Shown here one piece after another: positions 44,703 through 53,955 of a stretch of DNA of 64,000 nt. The number at the start of each line of letters is the position of its first letter. Position 1 is the stretch's first letter. Position numbers and translations under genes: made by a program. The stretch spans positions 62,001 through 126,000 of the forward strand of contig JACKAF010000001.1 in NCBI GenBank assembly GCA_020635235.1, given 5' to 3'. Below the pieces are notes generated by a model. It searched no databases, had not been told where the DNA came from, and saw nothing but the letters and a program-made list of their open reading frames with translations. Source of the stretch: Pseudobdellovibrionaceae bacterium (GTDB lineage Bacteria; Bdellovibrionota; FAC87; UBA2466; JACKAF01).

Positions 44703-45672
44703 CTTCCTCGCTGTCCCGGAATACCACCATCTCGACTTTGGTATTGAGCGCGGTACTTGAAATCCGTTGAACGAGCATGTTTACAGAAGTAACCGGCTTG
44801 CCTTGGTACTTCAAAACAACATCACCCTTCTTTAAGCCCGCTTTGCGGGCGGGGGTATCGCCATCCACCAGACTATCAACCTTGACGCCGTTATCGATAT
44901 CCAATGCATCAAACTCTTCGTCGCTCAACTCTATAAATGCGGCACCCAAGTAGCCTCGGATTACTTTTCCGTTCTTGATGAGCTGATCGAGTACGAATCT
45001 CGCTTGCTCGCCAGAAATCGCAAAACCAAGTCCGATATTAGATCCCGAATTGCTATGTATCGCGTTTACCACCCCGATGCACTTTCCATCTGTACAACAT
45101 AGAAGAGGGCCGCCGCTATTTCCCGGATTGATCACAGCGTCCGTTTGCAGGTAGTTGACGTAGGGGTTTACTTTCAGGTAGCGGTCTTTGCCGCTTATGA
45201 TTCCTCGGGAAACAGTCCCTTCAAAGCCATAAGGAACACCAATCGCAAAAACTTCGGTTCCGACTCGGATATCTTCGGCGCTACTGATTTCAATCACGCG
45301 AATGCCGTCAACTGCCTCGGGCTTTACTTTGATGACCGCGATGTCCGTGCGTTTGTCGCGAAAGATCTCAGAGCTCTCCACGCGTCTTTTCCCGGGAAAC
45401 TTAATCCGAACTTTCGTCGCATTGCCAATGACGTGGATGTTTGTGAGTACGTAACCCTTCTTGTCGACCAGCAGTCCCGAACCGATCGAACTTTGCTTAC
45501 CGGCTAAATCTCCGTCCAAGGGACTCACACGCGCCACCGAACCGACTACGTCTTGGATGACATCGGCCAACTTTTTGTTTGCAGGTCCGGGCATTTCGTC
45601 CGCCAAAGCAAACGGCATGAAGAGTAGCCAGGTCGCCAAAGCCCAACCCATCCAACGCTTACGCAACATCAT
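44659..45672 (-). CDS. HtrA/DegS-like periplasmic serine protease with one PDZ domain
   Basis: 337 residues, signal peptide MGWALATWLLFMPFALA. The trypsin-like triad is His80 (LTNIHVIG), Asp110 (RTDIAVIK) and Ser186 (INPGNSGGPL). One PDZ domain follows (AFIELSDEEFDALDIDNGVK to the end) with GDTPARKAGLKKGDVVLKYQ. A single PDZ and short length suit DegS/HtrA-type quality-control proteases of the periplasm. It overlaps the convergent gene by 44 bases. CCTDGKC in the protease domain may be a disulfide. Confidence 0.92.
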   Translation of the reverse strand: MMLRKRWMGWALATWLLFMPFALADEMPGPANKKLADVIQDVVGSVARVSPLDGDLAGKQSSIGSGLLVDKKGYVLTNIHVIGNATKVRIKFPGKRRVESSEIFRDKRTDIAVIKVKPEAVDGIRVIEISSAEDIRVGTEVFAIGVPYGFEGTVSRGIISGKDRYLKVNPYVNYLQTDAVINPGNSGGPLLCCTDGKCIGVVNAIHSNSGSNIGLGFAISGEQARFVLDQLIKNGKVIRGYLGAAFIELSDEEFDALDIDNGVKVDSLVDGDTPARKAGLKKGDVVLKYQGKPVTSVNMLVQRISSTALNTKVEMVVFRDSEEVSLSVETQEYPEKK

Positions 45673-45799
45673 CTTTCACCTTGATCTTCTTAGGGGATTA
45701 AAAAAGTGGCGCTAAACTAGCCCAATTCTAAACTTTGCGCAACGCATAACAAATTAAAACTAATATTTTCAAATACTTAACCAGAACGAGCGGGCGCGC

Positions 45800-47062
45800 T
45801 TGCAGATTTTCCGACGGTTGGGAATTGAAGGCTGTCCCTTCAAAGATGTGTTGTGTACTCTGGGCAAGATGCCAATGAGCACCAAAGAATACCGCTTCCC
45901 GTGGCAATTGCTACCCGTCATCCTGGACGGCATTTCCATCCTCGATGTTCCAAGCTTGGAAGTAAAAACGATGGAAGGCGCAACGAGCTTCATACAGGCC
46001 TACGGATACAACCCGAGTGACCCCAAGGACATCGAGCTCATCTGGAAGTACGTGGAAGACGCCGTCCTATTCATCGAGAAAACCCTCCAGGATGCCGAAT
46101 ACCCAAAAGTTCCGGAACACCTGCGCACCCGGGATGCCATGAAGGACGTCCGGCGACTCATCCTTTTGGCTTCATCCAAGGACAATCCGGATCAGCTTTG
46201 GGCCTGCGCAATCTTGAGGGTTGCCCATGTACTTATCCATCTCGCGCATGATCCACGTCTTCGCTATTTCGCACACGCACAGAACCAAATCCTCGGTCGG
46301 CTTGATGATCACCTTTATGTCGACAGTTCGACAGGATCTATCTACCTGGGGAAAAAAGAGGAAGGCGGCGGAATCAAACTCCTGTTTTTCAAAAAAAAGG
46401 ACCGCAAAGATCGCGAGCGAGAAATCGTAAAAATGCTTCACAAGGCCGAGAGCACCGTAGAAGTCATCTATGACCGAATCGGCTTTAGGTTGGTAACCGA
46501 GACCAAGTTCGATGCCATGCGAGCGGTTCGCCTGATGATCAATAAGAACATCATAAGCACGCCGAGTGTTCGCCCATCGAGATCCCGCAACTGGTTGATC
46601 GATGTTGAGAAACTAAAAACAGAAACCGAGCGCATCATCACAGCCATCAAGAAAGGCGCAAACAAAGAACGCTTCGACATTTCCAAATACATCCGACGCA
46701 TGGAACGACGGATCGCCCTAAAAAGAAAACACGGCAGCCTCCTCAACCCCCAAACGAGCGAACACTACCGAGCGATCCAGTTTACTTGCCGTGAATTGGT
46801 AAAAATTCCGAACCCGCTCTACCAGGCCTACAGTTTGACCAAGGAGCAGCTTGAGCATGTTCCAGGCGGGTCCCAAATTTTTCACGAGATCTACCCTCAG
46901 CCCGTTCCCTCCCATGAGTACATTTTCTTCCCGTATGAAATTCAGATAATGGACGTGAAGTCCTATGCGGATAGCATCTTCGGCAAGAGCAACCACGAGG
47001 AGTACCGCAAGAAGCAGCTCGAAGTGGCCCGAAATCGAGTCTTCGGTCGGGGACGAAGCTAG
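45800..47062 (+). CDS. TIGR04552-like protein with a RelA/SpoT-synthetase-like core
   Basis: About 420 residues. DRIGFRLVTETKFDAMRAV, then HYRAIQFTCRELV, YEIQIMDVKSYAD and SNHEEYRKKQ match in order the RelA/SpoT nucleotidyltransferase pattern (D-x2-G-x-R; YRSxH; EIQIRT; H/E-x-Y-K). The His of YRSxH is Gln here and the Arg of EIQIRT is Met, so activity may be lost or altered. The N-terminal half (GIEGCPFKDVLCTLGKMPM) is family-specific. The start is uncertain: TTG 45800 is the first usable codon, but coding-like sequence may extend upstream, and ATG 45869 is an alternative. The RelA link is inference. Confidence 0.7.
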   Translation: MQIFRRLGIEGCPFKDVLCTLGKMPMSTKEYRFPWQLLPVILDGISILDVPSLEVKTMEGATSFIQAYGYNPSDPKDIELIWKYVEDAVLFIEKTLQDAEYPKVPEHLRTRDAMKDVRRLILLASSKDNPDQLWACAILRVAHVLIHLAHDPRLRYFAHAQNQILGRLDDHLYVDSSTGSIYLGKKEEGGGIKLLFFKKKDRKDREREIVKMLHKAESTVEVIYDRIGFRLVTETKFDAMRAVRLMINKNIISTPSVRPSRSRNWLIDVEKLKTETERIITAIKKGANKERFDISKYIRRMERRIALKRKHGSLLNPQTSEHYRAIQFTCRELVKIPNPLYQAYSLTKEQLEHVPGGSQIFHEIYPQPVPSHEYIFFPYEIQIMDVKSYADSIFGKSNHEEYRKKQLEVARNRVFGRGRS

Positions 47063-47123
47063 GAAAATATTCTTTTAATATTAGTTACTTATAGCAAACC
47101 CCAATCATTTGAGAAACGCGGTT

Positions 47124-47132
47124 TGCTATAAT
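47124..47132 (+). promoter_or_regulatory. Extended -10 promoter for the GYF_2 gene
   Basis: TGCTATAAT is a perfect extended -10 element. Transcription would begin near 47139, only about three bases before ATG 47142, so the message is almost leaderless. No good -35 is visible at normal spacing. Confidence 0.5.
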
Positions 47133-47141
47133 GTAGAGACG

Positions 47142-48626
47142 ATGAGCCAAGTAGCCCAAGAATCCCCACAATACTACCTTGGCATTGACGGCGACCAGAC
47201 AGGTCCCTACAGCGAAGCCGACATCATTGAAAAGATCCAAAGCCAGACGATTCCCGAAGACGCTTTGGTCTGGCATGAAGGCCTTTCCGCGTGGACGGCT
47301 ATTCAAGCGATTCCGGCATTCGCGTCAGCCCTTGGTGGTGGTGGTGGCCTCGACGTACCGCCGCCTCCCGCTGCTGTACAGGCCGCCCAGCCGCCGGCAG
47401 CAAGCCCGTCTATGCCCGGGGGAGTCTCGGCCTTGCCGAGCCCAGACGAAGAGACCTACGAGAGCCACCAGCCCGAGGCCCCGGCCAGCGATCGCGCCGC
47501 GCGGCCCGTCCGCGCAACCGCTGCCTCCGGACTGGATGTAAACGCAACCTCCACCTTCGCCGGCCCAGGCCAAAAGGTTGAAACTGTCTTCAAAGGAAAA
47601 GAAGCGGTCTTCTCGCGCCCAGCTTTTATCACCACTCGCCTCGGCATGACGGTCCTATTCATCTCGTTTTTCGGAACGCTTGCTTTCGGACTGTTTTACT
47701 GGAGGGCGAAATTCTCCGCGGTACAAGAGAGCATCGTAAAGAGTACCAAGCAAGGTCTGCGCGTGCGCATCACCCGGGCCCAACAAGTACGCCAGGCTCT
47801 GAGCGAGCTCATCATTAAGCCGAAAGAAACCCTGCCGCGCCTAGAAAAAATCGTCGAAGAGGATCCCACGGATGCTCCGGGCACGGAAGCGCTTGAGGCA
47901 GCAATTGAATACTACCGCCGCAACCGTCGGTACGTAGACGCCGGAAATTTACTGATGAAAGCGAAGAAGCCGTTGAAAGCTGCTGACTTCTATCTCTACG
48001 ATCCCCCCAATTACCAAAGGGCGGAAACAGCGCTGTTCGCGGCCTATGAAGGCACTAAGGATGGTGAGATCCGCTTTGATAGTCTTGTTCGCAATATCAA
48101 TCTACTTCTTGGGCCACTCAACAGCGCCGAATCGCGCGAAAAGGCCGGAGGGCGCATCCAGCTCCTCGCTCGTGAATTCCCAAATCGGGCGCACCCGTTC
48201 GGATACTACCTGAAATCAACCGAGGAAAAGCTCCGAATCATGTTCGAACGACTTTCGTTTCACTTTACGGAGGGTATTACAAACCTCCTCGAAGCCGACT
48301 TCCCGGACATTACTTTGGCAGGCACTCCCGACGTCAAGTTGGAAAAAAACAACCGGGGGAAATACCGCGTGGTCGCCACGTACTCTGGGGACGTGCTGCT
48401 GGGTCGCGACCGGCTAAAAAACATTAGCCTAACCTTTTGGGCGGTCACAGATCGCTGGTACCTTGTCGACACCAACCTGACTTCCGAGCGCCGCCGCTGG
48501 GCGCTCAGCCAAAAGCGCAAGATCCTAAACGACGTCATCACGCCAGGAGCGATGCTCGACTTCCTGGAATCCATTCACCTCAATCGTTTCCCGAAAATCT
48601 CGCTGCACGAATCCCTGACCAAGTAA
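47142..48626 (+). CDS. GYF_2-domain membrane protein
   Basis: 494 residues from ATG 47142. The first 55 are a GYF_2 (DUF4339) domain: YYLGIDGDQTGPYSEADI and LVWHEGLSAWTAIQAI. A Pro/Ala-rich linker follows, then one membrane helix near residue 175 (LGMTVLFISFFGTLAFGLFY) and a C-terminal helical and beta part outside the membrane. GYF_2 modules bind partner peptides in the cytoplasm; this protein probably bridges the inner membrane. Partner unknown. Confidence 0.75.
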   Translation: MSQVAQESPQYYLGIDGDQTGPYSEADIIEKIQSQTIPEDALVWHEGLSAWTAIQAIPAFASALGGGGGLDVPPPPAAVQAAQPPAASPSMPGGVSALPSPDEETYESHQPEAPASDRAARPVRATAASGLDVNATSTFAGPGQKVETVFKGKEAVFSRPAFITTRLGMTVLFISFFGTLAFGLFYWRAKFSAVQESIVKSTKQGLRVRITRAQQVRQALSELIIKPKETLPRLEKIVEEDPTDAPGTEALEAAIEYYRRNRRYVDAGNLLMKAKKPLKAADFYLYDPPNYQRAETALFAAYEGTKDGEIRFDSLVRNINLLLGPLNSAESREKAGGRIQLLAREFPNRAHPFGYYLKSTEEKLRIMFERLSFHFTEGITNLLEADFPDITLAGTPDVKLEKNNRGKYRVVATYSGDVLLGRDRLKNISLTFWAVTDRWYLVDTNLTSERRRWALSQKRKILNDVITPGAMLDFLESIHLNRFPKISLHESLTK

Positions 48627-48866
48627 TCGGACGACAGACATCCGGTATTCCGGCGGAATGCTTCACAATCGCCATAATCTGGACAATCTGGCGTTTCCTT
48701 CATAAGTCCGCGCGTATCAGATTAGTCTTCGATCCCTTCACGTCGTGTATTCGCCTAAACAAAGAACGCTTCGTCGCGTTGGGCGCCTAAACGCCGCACT
48801 TTACCCGCGTATTTTCAAACACTTATTTTTCCCAGAGAACGAGTGCGTCTGGCCCAATCTTTGCTC

Positions 48867-48896
48867 TTTACATTGCCCAAGCTGAAGTTATTATAC
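48867..48896 (+). promoter_or_regulatory. Candidate promoter upstream of the plsB leader
   Basis: TTTACA (48867-48872), 18 bases, TTATAC (48891-48896). The -35 matches five of six; the -10 is moderate. Its transcript would reach the terminator at 49068 after about 165 bases. Confidence 0.3.
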
Positions 48897-48902
48897 GATG
48901 CG

Positions 48903-49068
48903 CTAAGCCCAAAGGTCTGGTTGGCCTAATTAAAAAAAAGTTTTTCTTGCTGAGTGGAACGTAAGTGGAGCGATATGGAAGGGACCTCTTGCCGAAAGCA
49001 CCACCACTATATAAAGGGTCCCTTCTTCCAATTTGAAAACCCCGGCGACTGAACGCCGGGGTTTTTTT
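48903..49068 (+). ncRNA. Candidate small RNA or attenuated leader
   Basis: A promoter-like pair, one internal inverted repeat and a rho-independent terminator are spaced as in a small RNA gene, and there is no open frame between them. The terminator cannot belong to the gene ending at 48626 without a 400-base tail. Either it is a free small RNA or a leader that controls plsB read-through. Confidence 0.3.
49036..49068 (+). terminator. Rho-independent terminator before plsB
   Basis: AACCCCGGCG and CGCCGGGGTT form a 10-bp stem with loop ACTGAA and a run of seven T. Very strong. It lies inside a longer frame that could be added to plsB, which argues for a later plsB start. Confidence 0.9.
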
Positions 49069-49221
49069 ATTTCCGCGTTAGCGATTGCAAAAAAACCAAT
49101 AATATCAAGAGCGCCTTTTGGTACAAACGGAGCGGCGCCGTTTCGCTACGGCCGCAGTGCCTTGGGCACACCGCCAATAGGCATTGCCATTTTTTTCCCA
49201 CCCACGTACTTCTGTATTGTT

Positions 49222-51813
49222 TTGAGTAAGATTTATCAGTGGATAGATAGCGCCTGGCAATGGGTTGCGGAGCGGGTCTTTGTGCGTTTCGATTTCGACT
49301 TGCCGTCGACGAACCTGAAGCACATGGCGGAGAATGGTCGACTCACGTTTTGCCTCACCCATGGTGGAATCGTCGAGTGGCTGATTCTTTCCAGTTGGAG
49401 CCGGCAGAATAACCTCGGTGCGGTACTCATTGCGAATCGCAAACGCATCCTCTTGTTCTCAAAACCGCTGTACTTTTTGCAGATCCTTTTTCGCCACAAG
49501 AAGTACGAAGATCTGTTTCTATCTTCGGAAATGGGGCCCCGTTTGCTTTTTTGCCCCTCCCGTGAACCCAAAAGGCCGTTTGATCCGACGCCCTCGGAAA
49601 GTGTTCTAGCAGGCATTTACAAACAACTAGCCCCCACAGGCACCTTGCAAAGTTTCCATTTGGTTCCTGTACTCATCCTTTGGAGAAAGTATGTGCGAGG
49701 GGCCAAGCGACGCCCCTTTGAGTATTTGCTAGGCCTCAGTTCTCGCCCCAACATACTGGGCAAAATGTATTACTTGTTAAGACAGCGAAGAGATTCCACT
49801 GTCCGCGCACTGGACCCGCTAGACATGCATTCCCCTGCCACAGACACAATGGAAATGCTTGAGGCCTCCGAAGCGGTGCGAGTGGCCAAGGCAACACGCC
49901 GAAAAATTCTCGTCCTCACCCAACAAGAAATGCGGATAATTCTTGGACCACGTTACGATTCCCCCCATCTCGTCAAAGAATCGATTTTGCGAGACGCGGA
50001 GATAACCGCCACTATTGCCCGGCTGTCCAAAGCAGAAGGCGTAGACCCTAAAAAAATAATGCAGCGAGCGTACCAGAACCTGACGGAAATTGTAGCGAAC
50101 TACAAAGTCCGTACAGTGGAGGTTTTGTACGTTTTCTTGCGGTGGATGTTCACAAAGGTTTTTGACGGCGTCGAATACTCTTCCGAGCAGATCGAAGAGG
50201 TACGGGAAATCATGAGGAAGCGCTCCGTAGTGTTTATCCCATGTCACAGAAGCCACTTCGACTATCTCGTCATGCCTTACGTTCTCTTTGAAAATGACAT
50301 CGTAACACCCCACATCGCTGCGGGCGTGAATCTGTCTTTTTGGCCGGTGGGATCGGTACTTCGTTCTGCGGGGGCTTTTTTCATTCGCAGGTCCTTCAGA
50401 GGAGATGAACTCTACGCGCTTTGCCTCAAGAAATACGTTGAGTACATTTTGAAGAACCGCACTCCATTTAAGTTTTTTATCGAGGGGACGCGGAGCCGAT
50501 CTGGAAAAATGCTTCCCCCTGCATACGGAATTCTCAAAACTGTGCTCGAACGCTTCCAGAATCATATTGTGGAAGACATTGCTCTCATCCCCGTTTCCAT
50601 CACCTACGACGAGGTTCCGGAGGAAGGCACTTACTCCCAGGAACTGGGCGGTAAAAAAAAGACGGAAGAGTCTACAGCAGCCCTCTTAAAGTCTCGGCGT
50701 GTGATAAAGCGAAAAATGGGACGCGTCTATCTCAGGTTTGCCCACTTCCTTTCCGTTAAGGAAATCGAGGAACTCTCTCGCGAGAAAGCTGAAACGTCCA
50801 CTCTCATGCTTCAAAAGACGGCGTTTCGGGTCTCCAAATCGATTTGCGACGTCACTCCCATCACTCCGAAAGCTATTGTCTCAACCATTTTACTTAACCA
50901 CCAGATCTCGACCCTTTCTCTCGAAGAAATCCTGAGACTGGCGTCCATGGTAGCTAACTACTTGCGGTGGGCCAAAACCCCGATGACAGTCGGAAGAGAT
51001 TCGGAGATCAAACGAGCTATCGAGCAAATTGTGCGAACGCAAAGGCGCCGAGGCGTTATTGGAAGTGCGGAAGACACTGTCCCCCGACTCTATTTTTGCG
51101 AAGAATCTAAACGCACTCTGCTCAACTACTACAAGAACAACGCTATACATGCACTCGTACTTCCGGGCATCACCCTGCTCGCCGCAATGAAAATGGCGTC
51201 CCGCCATGGCGAATACCAGCAGGAACAGCTCCTCAATTACGCCACTGAGCTAAGAAATCTGCTTAAATTTGATTTCTTTTTTAACCCGACTTCAGAATTT
51301 CGTGAGGAAATCACTCACCTACTCGAGTACTTTCTTCCAGAAACCGCGCGCAACGGAACTCGCTTTTCCGCACTCTCATCGACGTTTGAAAAACTTCAGG
51401 ACATGACCGTCTACACGTCGGGCCCGGGTTACCTCTTGGAGAGCTACTTGATTGCCCTTGATGCTACTAAGGAGATTGGATCAGGTACCTTCGAGAAAAA
51501 GGCGCTGATCCAGACAATAACCCGTTTCGCCGTCTCGTTGAGAGAAGGTCGCCAGCTCCGATTTGCGGAATCGATTTCCATCCAGAACTTCTCTACCGCG
51601 ATTCAGATGCTCGAGAATCACGGGCTCATCACCGAGGAAAAAGCAGACGCTAGAATCAAGTTTCGCATCAATCCTTACGATGAGGCGGTTGCCTCTCTAA
51701 GACAAACTCTGTTTGGCTACTTGGAGCTCATAGACGCTCAACCTCAGCGAGTTTTTGATTCTATCTCTATAAAGCATTCAAGCGGACAGGAAGGGCAAGA
51801 GGTCTCGCCTTAA
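49222..51813 (+). CDS. plsB: Glycerol-3-phosphate acyltransferase (PlsB-like)
   Basis: About 863 residues from TTG 49222; the open frame reaches back to 49033 across a terminator hairpin, so an upstream start is unlikely. ATG 49324 is another option. The acyltransferase block has HRSHFDYLVMPYVLF (His-x4-Asp), AAGVNLSFWPVGSVLRSAGA, FFIRRSFRGDELY and FFIEGTRSRSGKMLPP, the four GPAT motifs. The long N- and C-terminal parts are as in E. coli PlsB (807 residues). It makes lysophosphatidate at the inner membrane. Its stop shares four bases with the cpaF stop. Confidence 0.9.
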   Translation: MSKIYQWIDSAWQWVAERVFVRFDFDLPSTNLKHMAENGRLTFCLTHGGIVEWLILSSWSRQNNLGAVLIANRKRILLFSKPLYFLQILFRHKKYEDLFLSSEMGPRLLFCPSREPKRPFDPTPSESVLAGIYKQLAPTGTLQSFHLVPVLILWRKYVRGAKRRPFEYLLGLSSRPNILGKMYYLLRQRRDSTVRALDPLDMHSPATDTMEMLEASEAVRVAKATRRKILVLTQQEMRIILGPRYDSPHLVKESILRDAEITATIARLSKAEGVDPKKIMQRAYQNLTEIVANYKVRTVEVLYVFLRWMFTKVFDGVEYSSEQIEEVREIMRKRSVVFIPCHRSHFDYLVMPYVLFENDIVTPHIAAGVNLSFWPVGSVLRSAGAFFIRRSFRGDELYALCLKKYVEYILKNRTPFKFFIEGTRSRSGKMLPPAYGILKTVLERFQNHIVEDIALIPVSITYDEVPEEGTYSQELGGKKKTEESTAALLKSRRVIKRKMGRVYLRFAHFLSVKEIEELSREKAETSTLMLQKTAFRVSKSICDVTPITPKAIVSTILLNHQISTLSLEEILRLASMVANYLRWAKTPMTVGRDSEIKRAIEQIVRTQRRRGVIGSAEDTVPRLYFCEESKRTLLNYYKNNAIHALVLPGITLLAAMKMASRHGEYQQEQLLNYATELRNLLKFDFFFNPTSEFREEITHLLEYFLPETARNGTRFSALSSTFEKLQDMTVYTSGPGYLLESYLIALDATKEIGSGTFEKKALIQTITRFAVSLREGRQLRFAESISIQNFSTAIQMLENHGLITEEKADARIKFRINPYDEAVASLRQTLFGYLELIDAQPQRVFDSISIKHSSGQEGQEVSP

Positions 51814-52916
51814 GCGGCAGATTTTTTTCCACGCAATAGAATATCGCGGCTGAAAGGAAGATGATTTACTTCGATTTCGCGCATAAAACTCGGAAGATTC
51901 CCGGTGGGCTCGATCGAACCTAGGACCGTTCCGTCCTCTTTTCGACCACTTTGAGTGAACAGGAAGATCGGGTTTACAGTGTAATTCCCGTTCAAATCCA
52001 TCCCTGTACATTCGGTAATATGAGTGGTTTTTCGCGAACCGTCTGAAAGGCGGGACAGCTGAATAACGATGTTGATAGCGCTGGCAACCTGCGCCCGGAT
52101 GGCACTTACTGGTACTTCCACATCATTCATCAAGGCCAAGGTCTCTAGTCGAGTTAGACATTCTTTGGGACTATTCGAGTGAACCGTTCCCATCGAGCCG
52201 GAGTGACCCGTGTTCATAGAATTCAGTAGATCGAGGGCCTCACCACCGCGCACCTCGCCGACTACCACTCGGTCCGGGCGCAAGCGCAGAGAAGATTTCA
52301 CTAGGTCACGCAATGTTACGAGACCTTTTCCGTACTCGTCGGCAGGGCGTGCCTCAAAGTAAACCACGTGATCGTTATCAATCTTCAATTCTGACGAGTC
52401 TTCCAAAATAACCATGCGTTCTCCGGCGGGAACACGTCCCCCGAGAATATTCAAAATGGTTGTTTTACCGCAACCAGTACCGCCTGAAATCATGATGTTC
52501 TTCTTGAGGTAGATGCAAACGTCGATGAACCGGGCAGCAGCTGGAGTGATGGATTGTCTCGAAATCAGATCTTTGAGCGTCAATTTCTCTTTTGAGAATT
52601 TACGAATACAAACGGTCGTCCCGTTTTTCGCGATCGGAGGAACCACGGCGTGGATACGAGATCCATCCGGGAGACGAGCGTCTAGGAAGGCGCGCTCTGC
52701 ATCGATAGGACGTCCCACAAATTGAGAAATATTCCGCACGGCTGCCATAAGCGCATTTGCGTCTTCAAATTGTGCATCTGTTTTTTCGATCTTGCCCCGA
52801 CGCTCTACGTAGATGGTCTGGTGACCATTGATCATGATTTCCGTGACGGAATCATCCTGGATGTATTTCCAAACAGGTTTTAAGAATACCTGTACTGAGG
52901 AGTCAAAAACTGACAT
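51810..52916 (-). CDS. CpaF/TadA-type secretion ATPase
   Basis: 368 residues. Walker A GGTGCGKTT, RMVILEDSSELKI, the Arg-rich RPDRVVVGEVRGGEALDLL (Walker B region) and the His-box TGHSGSMGTVHSNSP place it with CpaF/VirB11-type ATPases that drive Tad pili. It has no long N-terminal extension. It follows a cupredoxin-like exported protein by 17 bases; no other tad genes are in the window, so its complex must be encoded elsewhere. Confidence 0.9.
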   Translation of the reverse strand: MSVFDSSVQVFLKPVWKYIQDDSVTEIMINGHQTIYVERRGKIEKTDAQFEDANALMAAVRNISQFVGRPIDAERAFLDARLPDGSRIHAVVPPIAKNGTTVCIRKFSKEKLTLKDLISRQSITPAAARFIDVCIYLKKNIMISGGTGCGKTTILNILGGRVPAGERMVILEDSSELKIDNDHVVYFEARPADEYGKGLVTLRDLVKSSLRLRPDRVVVGEVRGGEALDLLNSMNTGHSGSMGTVHSNSPKECLTRLETLALMNDVEVPVSAIRAQVASAINIVIQLSRLSDGSRKTTHITECTGMDLNGNYTVNPIFLFTQSGRKEDGTVLGSIEPTGNLPSFMREIEVNHLPFSRDILLRGKKSAA

Positions 52917-52933
52917 GGAGGACCTTTTGCCGC

Positions 52934-53695
52934 TTACTCGACTACTATTTCTCCGCGCGCTCCGGAAAGAGCGTCGTAGAAAGAATAGCTTCCTTTTTTA
53001 GGAACAATTGTAACTTCTGTAACACGATCAAACCCGACTTCTCGTGTAATCTCCCACGGAGCGCGCTCGACGTCGTTTTGTGGAACGGGGGCGCCATCTT
53101 TGGCAATCCACCGCTGAATATTGAGGCGTTCGATAATGAGGGCCGCGGGCTTTTTGTTCGTTGTGGTGAAATAGAGCTTCGCCTGTTTGTCTGGTGCGAG
53201 CCGAATCGTCGCCGGGAAGAAATTCTGCTGTGAAAGAATAATCGAAACCTCACTCGCGGGAGGCGCTTCGTTAGCGGCCTGTCCCTCGGATTTGGTATCC
53301 AAATCCCATTCTACTGGACCGAGATCCAGAGGTGTTTTGTCTACCTCTTCCGGCAGCTTCTCGCCTAGCAGACCGCTCGTTTTTTGTTTCACGACGCCTG
53401 GCGCAGGGGGAACCGGGCCGGGCTCGCTGCTGAGTGTGCGCTGTTTTTGCTCGTCAAAACTCCAGGTTTTAATCTTCTCAGGTTCTTTTTCTTCAAACGG
53501 ATTTCCGGCTGCAGGTTTTGCGGCCGCTTCCTTTCGAGGAGTCGGGTTATCCGAGAGGAGATCTTCAAACTCATTTGAAATAGCCAGATTGGGAGCGGGA
53601 GCAGGCGCGCCGGCAGGTGCCGGTGGGAGCTCCGCGAAGGCCCAATTTGACCAGAACAGCCAACCCAAACTTAGGATGTAGATTGCACATTTCAT
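52934..53695 (-). CDS. Exported protein with a cupredoxin-like C-terminal domain lacking copper ligands
   Basis: 253 residues, signal peptide YILSLGWLFWSNWAFAELP and a strong AAGGGG site. A Pro/Ala-rich, disordered middle is followed by about 100 residues of cupredoxin pattern: FFPATIRLAPDKQAKLYFTT, then VPKKGSYSFYDALSGARGEI. None of the His, Cys or Met ligands is present, so the domain is structural. It is the first gene before the CpaF ATPase, so it may belong to the same secretion machine. Confidence 0.7.
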   Translation of the reverse strand: MKCAIYILSLGWLFWSNWAFAELPPAPAGAPAPAPNLAISNEFEDLLSDNPTPRKEAAAKPAAGNPFEEKEPEKIKTWSFDEQKQRTLSSEPGPVPPAPGVVKQKTSGLLGEKLPEEVDKTPLDLGPVEWDLDTKSEGQAANEAPPASEVSIILSQQNFFPATIRLAPDKQAKLYFTTTNKKPAALIIERLNIQRWIAKDGAPVPQNDVERAPWEITREVGFDRVTEVTIVPKKGSYSFYDALSGARGEIVVE

Positions 53696-53849
53696 CTAAA
53701 CCCCTTATCGGCAATGTGATGAGAATTTAGAAAGCACGCCGCATCAATTCTAAGGCGGGAACAGCGTCCGACCCGTTGGCAGTGTATAAAACAAGAATAC
53801 GCACGTAACCACCTGAAAATACTTTACTTATAGGAAATACTTCCCTGGG

Positions 53850-53868
53850 GTGGCCAAAGCTTCGCCAC
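53850..53868. promoter_or_regulatory. Imperfect palindrome of unknown role
   Basis: GTGGC (53850-53854) and GCCAC (53864-53868) flank AAGCTT, giving a near-perfect 19-base palindrome in the gap before the sigma-54 promoter at 53956. About 100 bases upstream is the usual distance for a sigma-54 activator site, so it could be an enhancer. Confidence 0.3.
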
Positions 53869-53955
53869 TTGGCGGCCTGGTAGTCGATCGTTGCGTGACT
53901 GGACAAGGTCCCCTAATCGCTGGTGAATCCAGAATGTTTACACCCCGCACCAAAC

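Larger units (their letters stand above)
48627..49221. other. Long gene-free leader region before plsB
   Basis: No protein gene is convincing in these 595 bases. It holds a promoter-like pair at 48867-48896, an inverted repeat GAAGGGACC/GGTCCCTTC (48978-48986 and 49017-49025), and a strong terminator at 49036-49068. An open frame at 48437-48790 on the plus strand is a shadow of the preceding gene. Confidence 0.4.

Noticed and set aside
45706..45723. Sigma-54-like TGGCGC...TAGCCC between htrA and the TIGR04552-like gene
   Set aside because: The -12 part reads TAGCC and not TTGC, and the near-palindromic sequence matches weakly on both strands.
48437..48790. 117-codon plus-strand frame at the end of the GYF_2 gene
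   Set aside because: It mostly lies inside the GYF_2 gene in another frame; the free part is not protein-like.
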